This document shows positions 25,501-35,312 of a stretch of DNA of 64,000 nucleotides, piece by piece (positions within the stretch are counted from its first letter, which is position 1; each line of letters opens with the position of its first letter). Position numbers and translations under genes: made by a program. The stretch covers positions 17,362,921 through 17,426,920 of the forward strand of contig NC_068369.1 in assembly GCF_020536995.1 (NCBI RefSeq), written 5' to 3'. The notes under the pieces are model-generated. The model did not search any database and was not told the origin of the DNA. It saw only the letters and a program-made list of their open reading frames with translations. Origin of the DNA: Dreissena polymorpha (lineage: Eukaryota > Mollusca > Bivalvia > Myida > Dreissenidae).

Positions 25501-28500
25501 AAAATATATCAGCCTCTATTTGCTTTTTTGTTGTTATTTTATGCTAATTATTTATCTGTTTTCATAGAAAGGTATTCAAAGAATCAAAACTGAAAATGCA
25601 TGATATTTTCTATTAAATAGTGCCTGGTTGCAGTACCCCTATACTTTCGAATGGGCAACACAACGGTCCTATAACTATAGGAAGTAACGTTACATTTTCG
25701 TGCAACCAGAACTACTCTTTAATCGGTCCATCGAGCGCTGTATGCCACGGAAATGGGTCATGGTCGCCTTTGCCAAATTGTACTAGAGGCAAGTAATATG
25801 TTTATATACTTATTTATGTACGTAAATGCCTATTAAATGTCAGCTCGCAATATCATCATTTTACCAGCATTTCACTTCCTCGATAAGTCATACATGATGT
25901 ATAACATAAAATGGGCAAATCAATATTTACCGCTTTCTAAGACGTATACAAATAAAAAATCTGGAATCTTTTCTTTACATGAAATGGAGGCCATGTTTGA
26001 TAACCAGTCAATTCGCATCAGGCTCTTTAGAGTTATTTCCCTTTACTTACACACAAAGCGAAATTTGTCGTTCCGGAGTAAAACTTACACGCTTTATCAA
26101 ATATTCATCATATTTTTTTTAGTTTGCCTTGTTGGTATAAAATGCAGAAAAGGTTCGGTCATCAGGCTAATCACACTGTTCCAAATATTGCCCAATATTT
26201 GTATAACTTTCCTAACTCATTCATTTTCCATAGAATCTTCAACAAAATGTGCTGTTATTTGCGTACCGATTAAATTTAAGTCAAGTCGGATTCTGCGAAT
26301 TTTTCTATACAGGACCATTTTTCCAGTGTATTTAAATGTTTAAATGTTTATGTTTTTTAATTCATCAATTGAGGTAACGAACAGTGTCAGTCTTTTCGTG
26401 TAATCAATTTTGCAATTCAATTGATTATTTGGATATGTAATTTTGGACTGGTTCTATTATTTGGCAAACTAGGAAAACTGACATTCCAAAAAAGTTTTAT
26501 ACATAAAGGACATAAAGTAAAGCTGAATCTTGCAATGCATCTTTACAAAGGCTAATTTAACAGCAAGAAAATCGTTTTCTTAAAGTGTACTAGTTTCAGT
26601 ATTGGTAGTTGGACGGTAATCCCGACATGTATTCTAATTGGGATATCTTTATAAGAAAAATATTGTTTAACATAAAAGTTGAGAATACATCAATAATGGG
26701 AATACAATATTCAAGTATACCCAAAGTAATACATAATTAACAAAATGCGAACTGTTTATAGCTCAATCAATATGGAATAAAATCTAGATCAATATATAAT
26801 ACGATCAGGAATACACTTTATTTATTTTAACCATGGAAACAAGCGTAGTCAATGTTATTTGTGTAATTTTTTTCTTTTATTTTGTACATTTATATGAACT
26901 CGCGATGAGCTGAACAATATCACACAAAAGTTTTTCATCTTATGAACTCTGTTTGCTTCAGATTGTGGTGTGCCGTTTGTAGACAACGCAGAGTGGTCAG
27001 GATCTAGCACGACGCTGGGATCCAACGTAACCTTCACTTGCAATACCAGCTACGTTCTGCAAGGTAACACGACGTCTACTTGCCAGGCCACCGGATCATG
27101 GAGCCCCCTGCCCTCCTGTAGCTACCGTACGTTCATTTTAAAAATTGAAAGTCTATCTGGTCGTTTTAATGTAGATTTTTATCTATAGCTGATATATATT
27201 TATTTTGTTCAACTAATGTTCATAGTCGCTACAAAACAGACACGTAATTCTTTGTTACGGTAAGATATTTTTTACTTTACGAAAATGTATTCTTGTTGTA
27301 GAGTCGAAACATGTATCATATATTAAGTAAGCAAGATATAACACGATAAATAGATGTAGCTACATGTATAAGTCGTAATAAATGCTTTGTTTTGATATAC
27401 GTATTCGCTAAATATCATTATTGTCCTAAATGCCTTTGCCACTGTGTAAGATGATGTAATATTCTGATTTTATTTATTCTTTTTAAATATAGAGTGTGAA
27501 GAGGTGGCAGTCATTCCCAACGGAAAGGTTGCACACTCATGCTTACGCTTACTACAGTCATGCACTGTTCAAATTTCGTGCAATTCTACGCACGATCTCA
27601 TTGGTCAATATAACATCATTTGCGTGCCAGGTGGTTGGAGTCACGAATGGCCTAAATGCAGACCAAAGGGTAAGACTTTGTCGGAAAGCTGAGGCGGTTG
27701 TCATCGCTCATGTTGTATAAAAAGATTTTGTTTGCGTTAAAATTCAACATGCGTTATAATCATCGATTATCTGCGGATACATATACAAAGAAATATCTTT
27801 ATTTGCTTAACCCACTGTATGTTATGGATCAAATAAGGATAATTAATCAATGATGTATACGATGTTTATGTATTGAATATCCAATTTGTTAATTTTACTT
27901 TATGTTTTATAATAATCGCATGTTAGTTATTGTTCTTGACGATTTCAATAACATGCACTTACAACAATTAGAACACATACGTTATTTTTACAGCCCAGTT
28001 AAGGGGATCGTTGACCAGTATCACTTTGTTCATTAAACCACCTAGTGACGAACAAGGGCTCAAAAGATTCATGGACGCACTAGGAGCTGAGGTATTTAAT
28101 GCAATTCATTTCTGCAGACTCACAAATAACATTTATATTGACCGGTTCATCATCGTCGAAAAGCAAAATATATCTTTCGAAACGTATGGCACGCCGTAGC
28201 TCTCTTACGTTGTTACATTTCTGTCTGTCTTCTTTAGAAGGTGTCTTATTATGTCCAACCGTCGTGATATTTTGTCCATATTTGTTGTTGTCTTGTCAAA
28301 AAACAGTCGTATTATTCAAACCGTCTTGTTATCTTGTGGTGCTGACTTGTCTACATACAGTCTTATTATGTAAAACCGTCGTGTTATCTTGTCCAAATGT
28401 GATTTTGACTTGCCAAAACATAGTCTTTTTATGCCAAACCGTCGTGTTATCTTTTCCAAATGTGATGTTGACTTGTCAAAACACAGTCTTATTATGTCAA

Positions 28501-31500
28501 ACAGTAATATTGTCCAATTGTGATGTTGACTTGTCAAAACACAGTTCTACTATGTCAACCCGTCGTGTTATCTTGTCGAAATATGGTGCTGACTTGTCAA
28601 AATACAGTCCTATTATGTCGAACCGTCGTGTTATCTTGTCCAAATGTGATGTTGACTTGTCAAAATACAGTCTTATTATGTCCAACAGTCGTGTTATCTT
28701 GTCCAGATATGGTGCTGACTTGTCAAAATAAGTCCTATTATGTCAAACCGTCGTGTTATCTTGTCCAAATGTGATGTTGACTTGTCAAAACACAGTGATA
28801 TTATGTCAAACAGCCGTGTTATCTTGTCCAAATGTTTGACATAATAAGACTGTGTTTTGACAAGTCAACGCCACATTCGGACAAGACAACATGACGGTTT
28901 GACAAATCATCACCACATTTTGACAATATAATACGACTGTTTGACATAATAAGACTGTATTTTGACAAGTAAACACCACATATTGACAAAATATCACGAC
29001 GGTTTGACATAATAAGACACTTAGAGAAGACAGAAAGAAATGTAACAACCTAAGACAGCTATGGCGTTCCATAGAAACGGATTATTTTTATTTTGTAATT
29101 TGACATTCATTATCTCGTATTGTATTGTGCGCTTGACCAATCAAAAGTGACTCATTTTTTTCCGATACGTTACGTTCTGATTATATTTGGCCTAGTACAT
29201 GTATCCAAGTTAAATTAGACTATGAAGTATGTTACTCCAAAAGAAGTTAACATAATAATTGCAGCATAACTCACTCAATACTTTTAAAGATAGATCTACA
29301 TATAAGTTTACAGAATCGTTCCGAACTTTAAATTTGTTAACTGCACCGTTAGTTCAACTTCCTCCTGCATAAAGTTAACTACATTTTATTCCAAATTATA
29401 GCCCTTGATTTGATCCTAGCTTTGCTTTCTTATTTCGTATAACCGTAAATATACGTAATTATTGTTTGTTGTATAAAGCGAGACTATATGATTTTGTCAA
29501 ATATTTGTGAATTTATATAAAATGCGTAAACAACTTATTATACATATATTTCAATAAAAATAAAAATAAAAGTTAAGAAGAACATGTGTCGAAAAATGCG
29601 AAATAAGCCAGACATTTAATTCTGAAATCGACAATGTCTGTACAGTCGAATTGGCCAGCATGTATATCATGCATGTACGATGTGCATCTAAATTAAGTTT
29701 AACGGTTCATTTTTAATTCCTGCCACGATATCTATTCATACGACACACAAACACTATCTCCGATCCTAATAAAAAGACGAATGCTTCGGTTATTGTAGGA
29801 AAATATGTACGAAATATCTTCGTCACAATCGGCTCGGGGCGCTAATTTGTCTTTGCTGCATTTTATAAAATTCGTCTTCAATGTATAATTTGTCTTGCCT
29901 ATTTTGTGTTATTGTAACATATTTTATTTTTTATCAATATACATGTATTACAATTTAACACATATACAAATCGTATAGTCTCGCTTTAAGACAGATTTAA
30001 GTTGCAAGTATTTTTAACGTCTACATGAGCAATACACACTCCATATAGTCTATCTTAAAATAGGGGGCACACAATTGTTTAAGTATTTAAATGTTATATG
30101 TTGCTTTTTAGCTCGATGACCATTTCAAAACTGAGATGGGATCTTATTACGAGTCAGTTACAGTACATTCCATCAGGTAACGTATTTTAAAATAATGTAT
30201 AAATAAATTTACTTAGTAAGTTAACGAAAGTCACATAAAACTGCTACCCTAAAACGCATTTTGTAAGTATTTGTTTTCTTTTCTTGAATTATTTCTGACA
30301 CGGAAACAATTCCTTTTGTTTAACAAAACATTGATGTTTTACTTTCATTGACTCTTTCCTGTCGTCCGGCAAATTGCGTTTATCGTATTCATGATTAGAT
30401 TTCTGTTATAAACTTTAATTTCATTAGGTTACATGTTAATGAAAATATTTACATGAATTTAAAGTTTTCAAATGTAATTAATGTTTACAAGAAAAATACC
30501 ACAACAATATTGATTTTGTTGTTATTTGTAATACATTTTAGCCGAGCTTTGGAGACACTTGACTGAATGCATATACTAAATTATAAAAAATACTATACAC
30601 GAATGTAAAGTTGTCAGAATCAAAATCAACCCAAAAGTTCAAATTATATGAATATGCATGTAGCTCCAACGGAGTGGCAAACATCTCGTTTTACATCGGA
30701 AACACGGACGCGGCCACAGCATCATTTGCGAGTTCCATGGCGGCTCTAATCAAGGGCGAACCAATCACCGTGCTGAACAACAAAACCAGGGTTAAAGCAG
30801 CCACACTGGAGTCTGGACAACAAGGTCAGTGCATGTGTTAAGTGACACAGCGTTAATTACTATACAGTACACATGACTTCGTTAGAGACACGTGTGGACA
30901 GTTAAACGTTAAAAGTTTCAGTTATATTTCATCAAGTTAAACAGGCGGTACAGTTTCAATTGTATAATGCTTTGTTTTATGTGCTGTTTTGCACTGATGT
31001 TATACATTTCCATGACATTGCAGCATGATGAATCACTTCTTATTTTATTGAAACGACGGCATTAAATTATTTAATGTTACACTTAAAATATTTAAATATT
31101 GTGACATTTATATAATATGGCTTTTCATGACTTGTCTTTATTAAAATGATGATTAAAATGTTCCTAACAAATAGCATAAACAGGTTAAGGTCACTTAACA
31201 TAAAATACTTATGAAATTAACTTGACAGTTATGAGCTCAATATGTTATAGTTTCATCTGACTAAGTATCACATACCACATGGAATTTCATTTTCAAAATA
31301 TTTGTTTAAAGATTTAAGTTTGCGATAGTTAATGCATCGCGACACGATTAGTATATAAGTTATGATTAACTTACTTTTCTGTTTTGCAGTCAGTTTAAAC
31401 CAAACAGAGGCGGAGATGTCTTGCGCCATTTACGAGTCAATCCAAGGGTTATGTCCCACTCAGACAAAGTGCAAATATGTAGATGAGAAACCGGTTTGTG

Positions 31501-34500
31501 AGTAAGTACTATGCCCTAGCGATTATAAACTATAAGCTGTTACGCCGACGACTGTATAACACAAGTAGATAACGCGAACTGTTCTGCAAAAACAGAAATG
31601 CGTACGTGACTGTTTAAACACTATTTGTGAATACAAAGTAGCCTGGAATCAAAATAGAGGATTCTAACATAAGATAAATTGTATTCATTCTGTCCTTCGG
31701 TCGGTATCATTTGTTAACCCTCTCGATATTTCCTATACATTTTAATGGAGTTTTATGAAGCTCCACTCAATCATTAAAAGGGCCTTTTTACAGATTTTGA
31801 AGTTTGTCATTAAATGCTTTATATTGATAAATGTAAACATAACATTTTAAAAGTTCCAGTAAAAAATCAAATATAAAATTTTAAAAAGGGAAAAAAGTAG
31901 CCCGCAGCAGGGCTCGAACCAGTGACCCCCGGAATCCTGAAGTAAAAACGCATTAGCCAAATGAGCTATCCTGCCAAGCATACATAAGATGTGTATTTTA
32001 TACCTTATATAAGCTATCTTCGTAGTTTCACAAATTTAACCGACAACAACAGAACTCTCCAAATTATTCAATCGTTTCGCGTTGCAACGCTTTAAAAATT
32101 TTAGGTTTTTAAATCGTCAAAATATGCATATAATGGCTATATTTGACCATGGCAAAATAAATGTTCAGTAATACTGTTTCCTCACAAATATCACTACTAA
32201 ACCGAAAATTTGCGAATCTAAAACATCTTTTTTCAATTTTGTCAATTTACCAAACCGTGAAAAGATCCCTTTATGGTCATTGAGTTAATGTGTGAAATGC
32301 ATGAGTAAGTCACGGCGGTTAAAGTCACAATTGAAGGTCTAATGTTTTAGCAACCATGTTCGTGACTGCTTAATACTGTGGTTCTCCCATATTCTTCAAA
32401 CTATCAAGCGTGGCTAAAGTGTTTGGTTAATTGATGCAATTCACAGAAAGCAGGCATGAGTCAAACACGTCGACTCAATGTAATTGTCATACCCAAAGGC
32501 AAAACAACTGAACCTGCATTTTCGTGTGCGCTCCATATTCATATGCCATTTGCAGCACTGCATTAAACTCGGTTCGAATGTTTTGCATGCACGCGTCAGT
32601 CGCCTCGACTCAAAGTCATCGGTCTTCGTGAAGATCGACAATTGGACTTTTCATTTCGTGACTGCTGCATGTGGCCTATTGTTTCATAAAGTTTTAAATG
32701 AAATTTTACTCAATGCGTTATGTTTTGATACCATTTGCAGACATATAAACAAGTGTCGTTAATGTTAAGGTCGCGCTTCAACGTCCATTTCTGAACATTT
32801 ATTCAAATGTCTTTCTTATATCCCCTCTTCACTTTAAGCTTTTTATTAAAATTGCGAAAAAAGTGTATCATGCCAAGGCATGCTTAAGTCATGCCTAATC
32901 ATTATCAAGATAACCACTTGCGTACTTATTTACAGAAACGGTTGTACTAAAAACATAATTGCTTTCAGTGTTCTGTTTGATAACGTTTGTAAAAGATTTA
33001 TCAAAGTTGACAATTCTGGTAATTATTTATTAAATAGCAAATTTGCTTTCCATTTCAGACCTTTGACAAAACAAGGTAAGATATAATTAACAATTAACAA
33101 TTTATGAGCTCGGGATAAGTTATGAAATTAAAAACGAACAATTTAGACCAATTGCATATTTTACAATGGAATTTCAAACATCTCGATGAAGAGTTTCATA
33201 TCTAACACAACGATTTACCGCTCGTTGATTGAGTTGAAGGGTTCAAAAGCTTTCGTTTGAAAATATAGGACCTTATGCTTTTTGTCTTCTGTTTTATCGT
33301 CTTGAAATACATAAAGTAACCCGACATACAAGGCAACGCATGATGCATATGGTATGTTAGTCCTTAATGCTGAAATGAGTTTTATCAAATCTTATAAGAT
33401 TTTCGTAGAGTGTACATGATATGTGAGCTGTCATTTGTTGACAACATTAAACTGAAAGTAGTGTATGTTTTATCCAAGATATCAAAAATGATATAATGAT
33501 GATAATATATCATTGGTTTTCCTACTGCTAACGAAGCCCGAGTTGTATAACATCACGCATGATTTCGCAGATAACTCTGTCCTATTGATGAAACTAAGCG
33601 TATCGATTTTTAAATGTTACGTCCAGTGATAGCCAGTTATAGCGATATGTTAACGAAAAAAACCACTAGCGGTTTAAAAAAACACCTTTTTATTCAATAA
33701 CATTTGGCATCTCTGCAGTTATAATAAAATAGAAATGCATTAACATACTTGCACGTATTACATGATTTATATAAGCTATCCAGTACTGTATACTATGTAC
33801 CATTCTTATAATTTGTTAAATGATTATGCAGACGACTTCGCCCTGTTGGTTGGCCTCGGTGTTGGAATCCCTTTGTTTCTCATCGCCGCCCTTGTATTGG
33901 GTCTTCTCACGTACCGGATGTGCAGAAATAGAAGAAAGATGGTGGAGGATGACGATACAGTTAGCTCATATAGCACTTACAAGTACGGTTACTGTATTCA
34001 TGTTTTGTTGACTATAATTCTATTTGATAATATGCATATTTGACAAAAAGAACATAGCAAGGACTATACATCGGACAAACCCTGATTTTTCCACATTGGA
34101 AAACTATGTAAACTGACCGCGTATGTACAATAATTGTAAAACGTCGTGAAAGTTGAACGAATATTGATGGACAATCAGAAACAATTATTATTTACAACAA
34201 ATATTCAAATCCAGTGCACCTTATTATCATTAATATTAGACGCGTTTTTGTTATTTCTTTTTTTAACTTAAAATTTAATATGTTAACATATTGACTTTTT
34301 GGTAGTGTTGTGGCGTAACTTGTTTACCTTTATTTGTAACCATGGACACTTGGTAACTAAACATACCCGTGAATCAAAAATAGGCACGCAGTTCAAAATA
34401 TTATGTGTGCCAAAAGTAGGGGAGATGAATAAGTATATTTGTCTACATTCATTGCAGACCCGTTATGGGACCATACCTACCGGCTATCATTCCGACCCGG

Positions 34501-35227
34501 TACAATCCGATGGGTCGTCCTGGCCCAATATATAGCAACGAACATGGGTGGGACAATATGTCTGAAATAGGAAGAAATAACGCTCCGTCTGATGTAGAAG
34601 TTTCAATAGGATTCGAGGGTGAGTAAAGTGTATACATGAGAACCCAATGTGTAGCTGTTTAATGAATCAACAATGATTAAACGCTTTGAGACATGTTTTT
34701 TCTAATTATTAGCTCAAATCTCGCTATGCAAGCATGCTTTATTCTGCGGGACTTTTGTTTTCAAATATTAATTTTTGGATGGTGATCAATCTTTATCCGT
34801 TAGAAATTAGACTTATGTTCACAGTAATCAACAAGCAAGTGTTTGAACAGCTGGCGCCTATATATAGATATATAACCATTTCAGGGTCCACATGTTCAAC
34901 ACACTGTTTAGGCATATAACATGTCAGATTAATTTAATATAAACGAGAAAGGATGCCTGCTTATGAGTAGTATAACTAAGTGTTAATACAATATTCACAG
35001 ATGTTAATTATAAAATGAAATAAAAATGCCTTAACATTGACTGTACGTCACAAACTAACGTTTCAAACACTGTCTATTGGTCCTGACACAATCGCAATAA
35101 ATTAGACGTTATGTAAACGTATTTGATATATTTAAAACAAGATCATTGTTGTTTTTACAGATCAGTTATATCGTTCGGAACAGCCTTCAAACTTTTCATG
35201 GGACCATATGTATCCTCGAATTGTAAG

Positions 35228-35312
<85 letters not shown>

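Noticed and set aside
25837-26343. 168-codon open frame between sushi exons
   Set aside because: It lies wholly in an intron with AT-rich composition, no domain character and no splice logic.
28099-28731. 210-codon open frame with VLSCPNVMLTCQNTVLLCQT repeats
   Set aside because: It is made by the 63-bp repeats of the foldback element.
31897-31977. Functional tRNA gene (also 43658-43715 and 49003-49083)
   Set aside because: A and B boxes are present, but acceptor-stem pairing is poor and all three sit at the same place inside one repeated element.
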